Assembly (NCBI RefSeq): GCF_010389155.1
Contig: NC_057766.1
Location: 36,465,516-36,529,515 of the forward strand
DNA from: Erigeron canadensis
Lineage: Eukaryota > Streptophyta > Magnoliopsida > Asterales > Asteraceae
Reading direction: 5' to 3'
Length of the DNA stretch: 64,000 nt
Part shown: piece by piece, positions 1 through 11,862 of the stretch
How the letters are laid out: each line of letters opens with the position of its first letter
Position numbering within the stretch: the first letter of the stretch is position 1
Notes under the pieces: model-generated
What the model was told of the DNA's origin: nothing
Databases searched by the model: none
What the model saw: the letters and a program-made list of their open reading frames with translations, nothing else
Made by a program: the position numbers and the translations under genes

Positions 1-505
1 GTGTGTTGTTGTTGTTGTTGATTGATCGTTGATACAATTTTTTTTTATTAGTAATTAGTAGTAGCTGATTATATATATAGTTTGACACTTTAACTTTTGA
101 AATATCAGTATTTTACTTGCATGTTTAATAGGGTTTTATCTAGGTGCTTTTTTTTTGTTTTGTTTTCCAATCATTATTTTTCGGTTCCGTTGGTGATGAG
201 TGATGACATGCTTGTTGTACGTATCTGTCGCGGCTTAGGATCAAAACGAATTAAATGAGATGCCTTAAAACGACATGGCGTATATCTTGATGGCAATGGG
301 CGGGGTGATTTGCTATTTAGTTACAATAAAAAGTTATAACCAACAATCACATTTTTATGTCACCTGGCTTGTTTTAAATTATAGACTTGAGACCGAAATT
401 GGTTAATTAGATGCCAATAAATCAATCTGAAAAAATGGTGCTTTCTTTAGTAGAGAGAATGAAAGATTGGAGATACTGAACTATTTTTTGAATTTGTGAC
501 CACAG
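1..505. other. Intron or upstream sequence of the NEMP-like pseudogene
   Basis: No coding segment can be supported here. The stretch opens with a short TTG microsatellite (about 8-20) and ends at a plausible splice acceptor (CACAG at 501-505). If the downstream exon is correctly identified, this is intron or lost 5' sequence. The signal-peptide exon expected for the family is not visible in the window. Confidence 0.4.
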
Positions 506-3500
506 GAATAGACGAGCAAAATCCAGTTATATATTTGACTCCAACACAGATTTACCAAGGATCCAAAGATGTTCTTTCTTGTGGACGTGTTCTTGTATCT
601 GGTGTATCTCGATTAAAGCTGCAACATTATGCTAACGTGTATAATGGGTTCCTTTTTACTATGCCAGTTCTGTAGTTATAGCAGTTTTAGCTGTTGTTCT
701 CGTGCTTCTCTATCAGGTACACATTTCTCTTCCACCTACATGATATTTGGGAAACTATTTGTCTTGAAAAAACTTGTCATTCATCGTAGTGATTAGAGGA
801 CACCTCTGATCGTTCACCTCTAATGTGACACGTTCCCTCCCAGTTTGATCAACGAGCATCCATCACAGAATTCCCTCAGTATCAATGAGAACGAGCCCCA
901 ACTCCAGAGTCTGTTCATCTACTTCGTCCTTTTAGTAACTGAGAACTAAGCATGATAGCCATCCCTTTCCACCTACCTTCCACGTCTGATTTGATGGAAT
1001 TTTCTTTCAAAATGCTGCATCCTGTCGAATGGCGGGTCCATCGTCTATCCCCAAGGTAAGACCCCGAATGCTGAAGTGATGGGAAAGCTCAAGTAATCCC
1101 TAGAGAACTGAGAAGTCAGATTAGCTCTCTAAAATGAGTAGAAAAGTCTAGCTTACCATTGAGTTAGCAGCTACCGGTCAGTGATCTCAGTTCACCCAGG
1201 TTCATTCGCAATGGGACAACTCACCCAGCCATGATTCATGACAGAAGAGATCGAGCACAAAATGGAGTTTCCCTCTTGGGTGAGGCTCACGTCCGGAAAG
1301 AATCTTTTTCAAGACTTTATCTCCTATGTTGGTACTAAACAGAATAGGTATTAGTTTGATAATGGTTGGAGCAGCAAACTCGGATTCGGCAAGAATCTCA
1401 TTTTTTGGTAGTACGAAGAGGGAATTGGCCCAAAAATTGGATAGGGGTCAAGACGCGGGCGCCGGCGGCCGACTCAAGTGCCCCCCGAACCGCGCGAAAT
1501 GGTCGCATTAAAAAGAAATCAAATGGATAAATACTCAATTCTCTGAGTTCTTTTCCCTAATCTAATTGAACTTTAGGGACCAAAGGCTTGTTCAAATTCA
1601 TTTCAACGCTTATGCGTGCAAAATTTCCCCTTGTCTTTCTGGCTGACCTAAAAAGTCGTATTCCTGCCATGCCTATTATCCAGTGCTAGAAGCTTCGCCA
1701 GAAGCAAGCAAGACGAGGTCGCTCTGCTTCGTAGACAAGGCTTGTTCCGTACTTTACTTACGAGCTCGTGTAGTACTCGCCCCTATCTCTTCTCTAAAGG
1801 GGCGCACACTCGCTGTCTACTAAATGAGCTCACGAAGCGATCTGGGAGCGAAGCCTTAAATTGAGTTGCTTCCCCCCTTTTCTTTTCCCTCACCCTACCC
1901 TTTCATTTCCGCTTAAGCTTCAAAGCCTTTCTGACTCGGCCTGGCCCGGTCGCCCTACGCGACTGGCGCTTCAAAAGGCGAAACTCTCGTCGTAGTTTGG
2001 CGACCTAAGGGGCGGAGTCCCCACGTCCGCTTTTCTCTGCCCGAAACCCAAGAAGTTGGCTTTGCCAACACAACATTAGGGCCGTCCCTTCATTCTATAC
2101 TGACCCCGTCCCGGGCTGGCTTTTTGGGAAGCCAATATGGTGAATCCGTCGGGTGGGGAAATAATCCCTTCCAATTCAGGTTCCGGGGGACCATCACACT
2201 CGAACTCCTGGACGGTTTTCAATGTCACGTCTTTGGCTCTCTGGTTTCTAGGAATTTATTTTGTAACTATGTTATCTTATTTTGTTGAGCAGGCAAGGAA
2301 ATTATTGCCCGTTGGTAGGAGAAATACCTTTTATCTTTGTATATTGTCTTCATTAGGAAGTGTTTTCTCCCTTACAGTTTGCCTGCTTTTGCTTTTTAGT
2401 TTTTATAACACACATTTTTTTCGAGATATAATTCTATAATGGTGGCTTTTAAAAATTACTCGCAAATGATGTATAATTCCAACTATACTGATTCTTTTCC
2501 AGACACACTTTAATTGTTTTGCTTATAAAAGTAGATAGCACGTCAACGTTTGTGTTAGACTTACGATGTGCAGTTTCTTAATTGCTTATGTAAAATGTCA
2601 TATTTACCTATTGGTACACGTGTAGTCGTTAAAATTACTCAAACAACTGATTCACTACTAAATCTGGAAATCGGTGGAAAAAAAAAACTTTTCATCCCGG
2701 CATTGGAACCTTTGACTTCTTTGTGCAACTTTGGGTATTTATAACAATTATTACTTGTAATTTCTATGGATCTTTCAATCACAAATATTGTGTTATATAT
2801 ATTATATGCATTTGTAACTTGTCTTGTATAATTTGTCAGATTGGAGCATGATCTTTTGTATTACGCAACCTCTCTGAATGTCTGGATTTCGTTCTCTTAA
2901 ACATGGGGATAAGTCCAGAAGTTCGCAACTTGGTAAGTCCTTCCTTTTTCACATTATTGGTTACTTTTGTGGTGCAAAAATCTGGTTTTTACAGTTAAGC
3001 TGCATCATTTATTTTGTGCTAACACATCTTATGATAAGTTTATATCAACAAAGTAATACAGCGAACTTGGATAGTGAGTAAAAGTTGGTCAATTGATTTG
3101 CTCCCTATGACCTATATTATCCATGAGAAATTGACTATGTATATTATATTTCAATCTTGCAGGTTTATCATTTTGTTGTGCTTGGAATCATCCTCTTGGG
3201 AGCTGCTCTTGGATATTGGCTGGTTCGAAGATATGCTATTTCAGAAGATGATGAAGTTAATGTTGGTGTAGCACAATTTGTCAAATGGTCCATGCTTGTT
3301 GTAGCAGTCACATGCATTTTCCTGGTAGGTTTTATGTGCATTAATTACTTATATCCAAAGATGGTAATGCATAGGTTAGCTCATTTAAGCTCGCTTAGTT
3401 ATTCATCTAATGGAAATTAAAGATCACAAATTCATAATAATTAATAAATTAACACTTTTATTATAGAATTTCTTTTAGTATGGATGAGCTTATATATATA

Positions 3501-5274
3501 TTGTCTTTTTTCTTTTAGTGTTCGGCTGCTTGTTTAGAGCTCCAACTATATACTCGTATTTTATTACACTTTGTGCTGTATTTTTTTCCTTTTAACCTAT
3601 GCACCAACTTTCTAATGTTTCCATCTCTTTTCCAGAGTACCAAGGACAACCTTCTGGCAATGGTGGCAGTGGGGTCTTGTTTGGCAATATATTATGTGAT
3701 CTCTTACATGAAATGGCGCCACCATCAGTAAGTCCCACACTGCTCTCTTTCTTCTTAAATTGATTCAAGTGATAACATTGTATCACGATAATCTGATTTG
3801 GGTACTTTCATATTCAAAAATACGTTTCCTTAAAGTTTCTATTTTGAGGGTATTGTTTATCAGTGAACTTGTGAATGTTTTCGTATGTGGAGAGATGAAG
3901 ATGGGTTCCATAAGATGAAAACGATAAATCAAATTTGCCTTGTGTTAAAGAAGAAAAAGTAGGTCCCCCAAATTATAGTAACTTGTTATGGTTCAAATAC
4001 TGGCTTTGCGGAGTTGAGATTGCATATGGTTGCAATCTGAGTTGATTCGAATTCAAATTCAAATATGACTCGAACTCATCTCGAAATTTTTATGCTAAGC
4101 TTGACGAGCCTTCATGATGTAACTTGTCAGCTCGAGCAGCTCGATAATGCTATATCATAGCTCAAACTCGAGTGTAAATGCTTGAATATAATATGAAAAA
4201 TCATTTCCTTAATTATAAGTATTACAAATACAAGTAAAAAGTAGATTATTGTCCATTGAGTGGAACGTTGAGGTTTTAGAGCATACTGGTATGGTACAAT
4301 CCAGAGTTTTATGTCATTACAAATATATCGCTTACTATGATGATTACATGCAGGGATCTATCATATATTGGAATGCATAATCTTCGGGCTAGGAGTAAAC
4401 AGACAAGCCCAAAGCAGGGACATGCTGAATTCCTTAGCAAGTCAAAAATGAATAGCCCTTTGAGAAGTCCTTATAGTCGACTGGTAAATTCTTTCAGATG
4501 GTTCAACTCCCCTGTTAAAGGTACATATCCTTACGTTCTGTAATATAGGTGCATGCTATACAAAAAGTAGTACATTTGAACACACTCTTTAATTGAGATG
4601 GCACTATCGACCTATATGGCGGTATACTTGTAGATGACTCATGACTTGCTTCAAGAGTTCAAGGTATGTTTTGTCACTACTGGTCAAATGTGCAAATTCA
4701 AAGTAAACGGCTCAAATGGATCGACAGTTGCCCAAAGTGTTTTCTTGATGCGTAAAACCTCCTATATAATCTTGTTGATAAATTTTTATCACGAAATTAT
4801 ATATCTTTTGTAATCATATGACATGCCACCATACTTGGAAAAAGGTTAGACTCAAGTGTTACAGGTCAGTCCGACTTGCACCGAAGTTAGCACATGTTTT
4901 GGCCCGTTACCCAACATCTCCAACCAATTCATTTTGCTATCTCTACTTAGTCATTTTTTCTTATGTTAGTATTTGAAGGCATGTTCTCCCCATCAACCAA
5001 TACAGGGTCAGTTGGAAGGCGATGCGATGTTTACTCTACATTTCACAAGACTCCAAACAGGAAGAAGTTTTCAGAGGAAGAATGGGAGGAATTCACCGAA
5101 GAGTCAACCAGACAAGCAGTTACTGAACTGGCATCTTCTTCTGAATTCTCTGATTGGCTCATCAATAATGCCAATAGAATCAAACTCGTTCCAGAAGGTA
5201 GTTCAGATGACGATCTAGATGGAAGTAGTTCAGATTCTACAGAGAGTACATTGAACAAAGAAATAACAGGCTAG
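506..5274 (+). pseudogene. NEMP/PNET2-like (DUF2215) nuclear envelope membrane protein, decayed gene
   Basis: The family comprises multipass proteins of the inner nuclear envelope (NEMP in animals, PNET2 in plants). Readable exons are about 506-716, 2293 to about 2350, 2840-2932, 3163-3324, 3636-3727, 4354-4520 and 4970-5274. The last four splice in frame and encode transmembrane segments (for example VYHFVVLGIILLGAALGYW), the motif VAQFVKWSM, then a soluble acidic tail rich in FSEEEWEEFTEES and ending in NKEITG. In the first exon the luminal-domain start (IYLTPTQIYQG, VSRLKLQHYANVY) runs straight into the membrane segment WVPFYYASS in another frame, so roughly 100 codons normally lying between them are missing. 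A TGA at 2849-2851 interrupts the third exon where the family has Gly. The 3' end of the second exon is uncertain. Family membership is judged from remembered conserved motifs. The lesions make a pseudogene likely, though a shorter product from the 3' part cannot be excluded. Confidence 0.6.
835..2235. other. Mitochondrial-like DNA insertion (NUMT) inside an intron
   Basis: This block differs sharply from its surroundings: it is visibly GC-richer and lacks the A/T runs seen everywhere else in the window. It has the texture of plant mitochondrial intergenic DNA, including GCCGGCGGCCGACTCAAGTG near 1461-1480 and CGCGAAATGGTCGCATTAAA after it. It lies between the donor at 717 and the acceptor ending at 2292 of the NEMP-like gene, so it sits wholly within an intron. 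Small open frames inside it (1326-1511, and 2137 into the following exon) are not convincing genes. Boundaries are approximate, judged from the change in composition. Confidence 0.6.
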
Positions 5275-6083
5275 GGTTTCTCAACTGGTAGACATACAAG
5301 TGAAGTAAATGCGTAAACTAGGAGTTAACTATGTCGATGACATTAGAATACAAATATCACAGAGTTAATGGTTTTTCTTGCCCCAATTCACTAGCAAAAA
5401 TATGATCAATATCATTAGTGACCGATTTTAATAGTATATTTGTATAGTTTCTAGTCAATTTTGTAGGCCTTGTTCTAAGCTATCATGTTTTTGTTTCTTT
5501 CATGGACTACCTTTCATGCAAATATATTTTGTGTAAAATGGTAAAAAGATAGATTACCATTTTATTTTACAGTGGATTGATAACTTGATACTGAATTTGA
5601 TTATCTTTCTGCCTTTGAGAATTTATTTCGACTTTACAGGGTCAAATTTAGTGCCTTTTAAGATTCAAAATTTGCTAGATTTTTATATATATATTTTATG
5701 TTGTTAATTGTTGAAACCCGTAAACAAAAACAAGCCTTGTTTCATGGATAATTAAAAAGTCAAACTTTGACATTGTCAGAAGCAACTATTTTGATTAGTT
5801 GTTTAGATGCATCAACAAGGAACCGTTAGCCCTTGTATCAAAGTTGATCACATTTTGGAATTCATGGCTGTCTTTGACCATGAAGGCACTCCAATACAAA
5901 GTTGACCAAATATAAGCGTCTTTGTAACATTAAAGTAATATTCAAAATAGACATTACAGTAACATTATGAATCTCTTATAAAGCTAAAACTTCAATGGTG
6001 TATAAAATATAAATTGCCTACATGACGTAAAATGAGTTGTCTAAACTGTAACTATATTGTTAATAAAACAATATGTCAGTTAA
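5275..6083. other. Intergenic, 3' flank of the NEMP-like pseudogene
   Basis: AT-rich sequence with no supported coding region. The first 150-300 bases are probably the former 3' untranslated region. Nothing else is recognisable. Confidence 0.4.
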
Positions 6084-6708
6084 TACACTATGATCAGAAC
6101 TCTAGAAGCAAATAATTTTGATAATTGATATAGAGAACGACTTGGTTAAGGGTGACATGGGCCGGCTATACCGCCTCTGATATAGTGGCAGATCCAGTTT
6201 TTTTTCCACTAAGGTCATTTCAGAAAATTTTCTCACAAAGAACGCCAAACATTAACGGTAACATATACTTGAATGGATTGTCAAAAGAAAATGAAAACAT
6301 TTTGTCATACAATGATATCCAATATTAGTTTGTAAAAGATATTGGGAAATCTTTAAAGCATTTCATCTTCTATACTTACACAGTTAATATTAGGTCACCT
6401 AATATACTATGATCAGAACTCTAGAGGCAAATAATTTTGATAATTGATATAGAGAACGACTTGGTTAAGGGTGACATAGGCCGGCTACACCGTCTCTGAT
6501 ATAGTGACGGATCCAGTGTTTTTTTTCACTAGGGTCATTTCAGAAAATTTTCTCACAAAACGCCAAACATTAACGGTGACATATACTTGAATGGATTGTC
6601 AAAAGAAAATGAAAACATTTTGTCATACAATGATATCCAATATTAGTTTGTAAAAGATATTGGATGAAATCTTTAAAACATTTCATCTTCTATAGTTACA
6701 CAGTTAGA
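6084..6708. repeat. Tandem duplication, two copies, period 319 bp
   Basis: The segment beginning ACTATGATCAGAACTCTAGA at 6087 recurs at 6406 and stays aligned to ACACAGTTA at about 6390 and 6708. Copies differ by scattered substitutions and 1-3 bp indels, so the duplication is fairly recent. The unit contains GGCCGGCTA and other non-coding sequence and no gene. It may derive from an unrecognised transposon. Confidence 0.85.
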
Positions 6709-9700
6709 CTCTCATATATGACACATATGTAGAAATTCGATAGTTATTGGGTTAATTTGAGGATAGGATTGGGACCATCCTGATTCTAAGGTGGTTCTGC
6801 TTATGCTCCGTTGGTCACTAGTGCTATATGTAGAGTCTCTAACTTTATATTTGAATATTAAAAAGATTATAAATTTATTGTTATCTATTACAAGTTAGTG
6901 AACTTATCTCATTGATAATTGTTAAATCAAAGGATATAAAGTAATTATTTAATTCTTAAAATTTTAAATTACAAAAGCATAACCAAATATTATATATTAG
7001 TATTAGTATCAACATTAATATGGATAATTACTTGAAAGTTCAAATTAAACTGATGAGATAAGGAATATACATTTATTATATGTATATTAATCCAATGACC
7101 AAAATAGCATAAACACACAAATCTAAACATTTTTCTAATGACGAATGATAGTATATAGAAAGTTAAGTTTGGAAAGCAACTCATACCCGTCGATGTTGAT
7201 GTTGGCAAGCAAAGACAAACCAACCTAGACATTTTAATATTAATAAACATCATTTTTCAGAAAAATAAGCTTAATTGGCTTACTATATTATGTCAAATAG
7301 AAATATGTTTTAATGAAAAGTTAAGAACAAAAAGATTGTCATTTGGTCTTTATAAGATTTACTTTAAAATATCTTGTGTTCGATCTTGAGAGATGCCAGG
7401 TATGGTTGTTTTCTTTCCAAATTGAATATTAATTTGTAACGGTTCATGATCAATATAGTACGTGTAAAACTTCATTATTATACGGTGAGATTTCTCTGAT
7501 GTTTTGTCCCGACTTGAATGTTTGAATGTCTGAATTTATAATTTCTTTTCATACATTGATTTTGAAGCAACCAATCATCGCTATTATTTATCGATGCGTT
7601 TACATGCATATAGAAGTAAAAAGATTATCCGACTTAAAATATAAACAAAGGCAGTATAACGTAAACACTTTTCTTTTCCATCATTTTCTAGAACTTATTG
7701 GATTTGATGGAAACTTTGAAGTTGCCATATAATTGACAAACTTTGACAATAGGCCAATAGCTCATATAATGGAGGTTGGCCACAAAACATATACTGGTAT
7801 ACTGTATACATACATGGCGTCAATTACATATATCTTTTTAGTTTTTAAATAGAAAGCATCCACCGTCACTCTATATAAATGTTACCCATAATCTCAAAAC
7901 AAACATAAAATCATCATTGAAAATGAACCATCATCATTTATCAGAACATAAACTTCATATATTATATATATATATATATATAAATGCACTTAAACATAAA
8001 TCGCTATTATATTATAAATATTATAGGTGAAATATTTTATGACATAAAAATTTTTACGAGAGAATACGATAAAAATTCAATGTGATTCTCGGGACAAAGT
8101 GGTCTTTTCTTGTAAAAATTAACTTTTACAGTCTTTAAGGCTGTCAGTATTAATTAATTTGATTGATATATAAAGTACTATTTTTTATACATGTAATAAG
8201 TTGTTAATGAGAACCCTTATGACTTTCATTATCATTTTCTTTATTTATATGTTAAAGCATACTATGTATACACTTAAATAACGGAAATTTATGATTAAAG
8301 AATAAGCTTTCTTTAGGTGCTAGATTTTGTAAGAACCACTTAATATTATACTCGTATCTTAGATTGATGACGACGCAAGGATAGGAGAAAGCGTGTCCTA
8401 GACCAAGATTCCGGCCCCACTTTCTTTTGTCTTGTGTTGGACCATTATCTATTTCAAAACTCCAGATTCTGACCCTGTAGTTTTCCAAGTTTCCATTTTG
8501 GCCTTATTTATTTTTATTTACTACGGAGTAAAAAGGTAAAATTAAAAAAAAAAAAGAAAACTACACGTAGATAAAAATATATGAAAATTTTAATGAATGT
8601 ATATCATAGGTATAATGGGTACAAAAGGATACATAGAATTTAAGGTCATCTTTTTAAAAGGGATGGACTTGAAAGTAAGCTATTTTAATATTATCTATAT
8701 AAAAAAAACATATCATAATTTAAAATTTTTGATATCAAAGATCAGAAGCTTTACGCGAAAATTTTCATTGGATCTCGGCTAAATGGAATATGCAAATAAT
8801 ACAATTTGTGGACGATTTATATGATGACAATTGCACATGTAGTAGTCATTTTATATTAACGATAATAATAGTTATTATAATGACATAGAAAAAAATAAGA
8901 GGTGAGAGAAGAAGTGTCAAACCATTAGACCTATGATAACGAAACACTGGAAAGTACAAGGCATATGAGTTGCATTTACCAACAATGGAGTTAATAGGGG
9001 CCAAAATTTGGTCGGGTTCAAAACACATAGACAAAAATCATAATTGATCAAAATAGTGGGCAGGGTTATGCAATCGTCCTAATACTACTCTAGTGGTTAG
9101 TCATGGGGAGCAAAACGTAGCTAATGTTTGAGTCATATAAGTGAACTTGGATGAGAAATTGAGAACGATCTACAATTACCGATGTCTATAACAAAATGGT
9201 TAAAACCTTATGATGATACACATATAGATAAATAGGGTTTTACAAAATAATTATGAAAGTTCACACTAAAAAGTGTGAATTTTTAGTTGTACATACCTTT
9301 TAATGTAAAAAAAATTTAGTTATATATATTTTTATACACATAAAAGCTAGTGTGATAAAAATTTTAATTTGTTTACGCTAACTAAAATTGTGAACAAATA
9401 AAATATTTTTTGTAGTATTAAATACTCGTACAATATAGACTGTACAAATCATTTTTTTTTGATAAAAACATTAAATCAAATGGTATAATTATCACTTCCC
9501 ATATAGATATGTTGTTTATATATTACAATATTGATACAATGGTAGTACAAAATCTAATGGATCAAAAGTTGTACATAAAGAAATAAAACCACACAAAGTA
9601 TAATCGTCACTATCCTCCTTCAATCAATCAATTACCGCATCGATTTGTATGTTTTCCTTTAGTCACATCATTAGTTAAACGTATATGACTAGTAATACTC

Positions 9701-9746
9701 GTAATATTTGACACATGATAACATAAAAATATCAAATGTCACCAAA
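6709..9746. other. Intergenic AT-rich stretch
   Basis: About 3 kb with no supported gene. Open frames here are short and have no recognisable motif. A TA microsatellite occurs at about 7964-7982. Confidence 0.5.
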
Positions 9747-9758
9747 CAAATCTTAAAA

Positions 9759-10008
9759 AAAAAAATTAAAAAAAAATAACTGCTTAGTGCCGCTTCCCGC
9801 GAGTTTTGAGCCCCAATATCTCGACGGTGTATGGGGAGATTAAGATGTAGACAGACCTTACCTCTACCTAAGTATAGATGCTGCTTCCAGTTTCTACCTA
9901 AATGGTAGAAAATGCCCTCCAACCTTTGCATGGGATGAGGATCGAACCCATGATCTCTGTCTCCAGAGACAAGGGTGTTTACCACTGATCCAGTCATGCT
10001 GCTTTAAG
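9759..10008 (-). mobile_element. tRNA-derived SINE (Au-like), with target-site duplication
   Basis: On the minus strand the element starts with a tRNA-like head: a box A match (TGGATCAGTGG) near 9990 and a box B match (GGTTCGATCC) near 9940. It continues with a body containing AGGTCTGTCTACATCTTAA and an expected SINE-type T-rich tail (plus-strand A runs at 9755-9777). The direct repeat CAAATCTTAAAA flanks it at 9747-9758 and 10009-10020. Head, box spacing, tail and TSD together make this a complete retroposed copy. Confidence 0.85.
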
Positions 10009-10020
10009 CAAATCTTAAAA

Positions 10021-11862
10021 CAAGCACATCATAATTTTTTTTATTATATACCACAAGGTTCAAAATCAAAAGCAAACTATGAATTACGAAGAACACTACC
10101 GTATACGAGTAATTACAAATCAATAGGAATATTTTATCCATATGACCAATTTCTATAAACACTCACCTAAGTTGTAACTTCCAGAACCATAGGTGCCAAA
10201 TTGAAAACTGTTATGTTACCACATAATAATTGTAGGTGTGAAACGAACATTAAAGTGCGTAAATAATCAGCTCACTTACACATATTATACAAGGTAATGA
10301 GAAGGGAAACACGCCAAGATAACGAAACTGCATATACATTTATAGAAGTATATACGTAAATAACTAAATATGAATGAAGATTTTTTAAAGTCGAATACAA
10401 TTTACTAAAAGTTTAGAAATCATAATTGTTTTAATTTTTTAACTTTACTAATAAAGTTTTCTTAAATTTTAAAGAATTTATATAGTGTAATTGTGTATAG
10501 GTTATGATAAAAATGTATTATTATTACGAGCAATAGTACAGGCGTAATGTGGCGGTGAGATGGTGAGGGTGATAGGTCATAGGAGGTGATAAGTTATCGA
10601 GTGTAATAGCCAAATGCTTTAGCCGTACGAGCTCCGTACTCGTATTTAAAATTCGTCAAAAGTATATCGAATGACATCTCTAATGAAAGAACATTAAATT
10701 TTAAGAACATCCATACAATTTTTATAATTTATCGATATACGGTTTTTGAGATAAAAATGATTTTGAATAAATTAGAAGCATTAAATGATTTATGGATGAG
10801 AAAAAAAAAATGAGTGGTTGAGATTTGAGGAGAGAGAAAAATATGAGTGGTTGAGATTTAAGAGTATTATAGGTATATTAGGTAGAGATGTTTAAATTAG
10901 TGAATAAAAAATAAGGATAATTTAGCTAGTTCAAATTATCTTTTGATATTTGAAAAAAAGACAAAATGTTTTATAAAATAGTATGGAAGTATAGATTATT
11001 ATTATTATTATTATTTTATTGTAGACGGGTAAATGACTAAAGAAATAGCACATTTTATTATGATTATTCACGTGAAATCCTTTAATAGCAACCAAAAACT
11101 TTTTCATTCCAAGGCATTGTTGAAGTAATCTTGTAGAGTATTAGATTTTTTTCTTCCCATCATATATATATATTCATATTGTTCTAAAATTTTTTTAGAA
11201 TGTATTAAGTTAACATCAAGATAGCCTAGTGATTAAATGTTTTTTCTTTTTGAAAATTTTTTCAATTTGAAATTTTGTCTAAGTGAATAAATAGGATGAA
11301 ATTGACCGAAAAGTATTTTGATTGAGCAACATATATGATATATCCCAATGGATAAAAAAACTTATCATCATTTTTGGATAAGAAAACACATGATTTAGAT
11401 ATGGGCTCTACCCGATTAAAACAATGTAAGCCAGATCATTTCTTACGAGTAAATGACATACCGCATGCATTTAAAAAAAAAAAAGGATTGAGAAATTCGG
11501 ACCGCCCAAATGGGGCCGACCCATCCAATAAAAACAGAGATACGAAAACAGAGCAATAAAAGCAACCAACCAGACAAACGCATAACACATCGCACTTTGA
11601 TCAAACACACAACTCCCCAAGAATCGGTTGATAATTACGTATTTGGGATCTTGAGAATCTGCCAGCCAATCCTATCCCATGCCAGGGACAAGGATTGAAT
11701 CTTTCTTGAATCTATAAACACACAAACATCTATATCTATACATATAATATAACAATAGATCTCCTGTTTGTCGTCCATTTCTTTTGCTGGCAGATTCTTT
11801 GACCCAAAACATATAAAAAAAAAGCCCAGATTTTGTTGGAGCCAATTGTTGGTATTTGATTG
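10021..11862. other. Intergenic and upstream region of the CAT gene
   Basis: No gene is supported. It holds an ATT microsatellite (about 10997-11016), two neighbouring copies of ATGAGTGGTTGAGATTT (10811 and 10842), and a segment at about 11400-11475 that resembles 58045-58110. The last 150-200 bases before the ATG at 11863 are the likely 5' untranslated region and promoter of the transporter. A TATA-like CTATAAAC lies near 11711. Confidence 0.4.

Noticed and set aside
1326..1511. Open frame of 61 codons in the mitochondrial-like block
   Set aside because: No recognisable mitochondrial or nuclear protein. It is short and opens by chance in GC-richer DNA.
2137..2439. 100-codon open frame as a stand-alone gene
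   Set aside because: It reads from the mitochondrial-like insert through a splice acceptor (2292) into a NEMP-like exon. The family match begins only after the acceptor.
2860..2932. Frameshift in the NEMP-like exon at TTCTCTTAAACATGG
   Set aside because: It appeared only when the wrong upstream frame was assumed. In the frame SFVLRNLSECLDFVLLNMG the exon is continuous; the real problem is the TGA at 2849.
6084..6708. CRISPR-like or satellite array
   Set aside because: Only two copies, without regular spacers. A simple tandem duplication in plant DNA.
9900..9960. tRNA gene from box A and box B matches
   Set aside because: No cloverleaf or acceptor stem can be drawn. The body, tail and TSD show it is a SINE. 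The same holds for the heads at 31891-31951 and 50520-50595.
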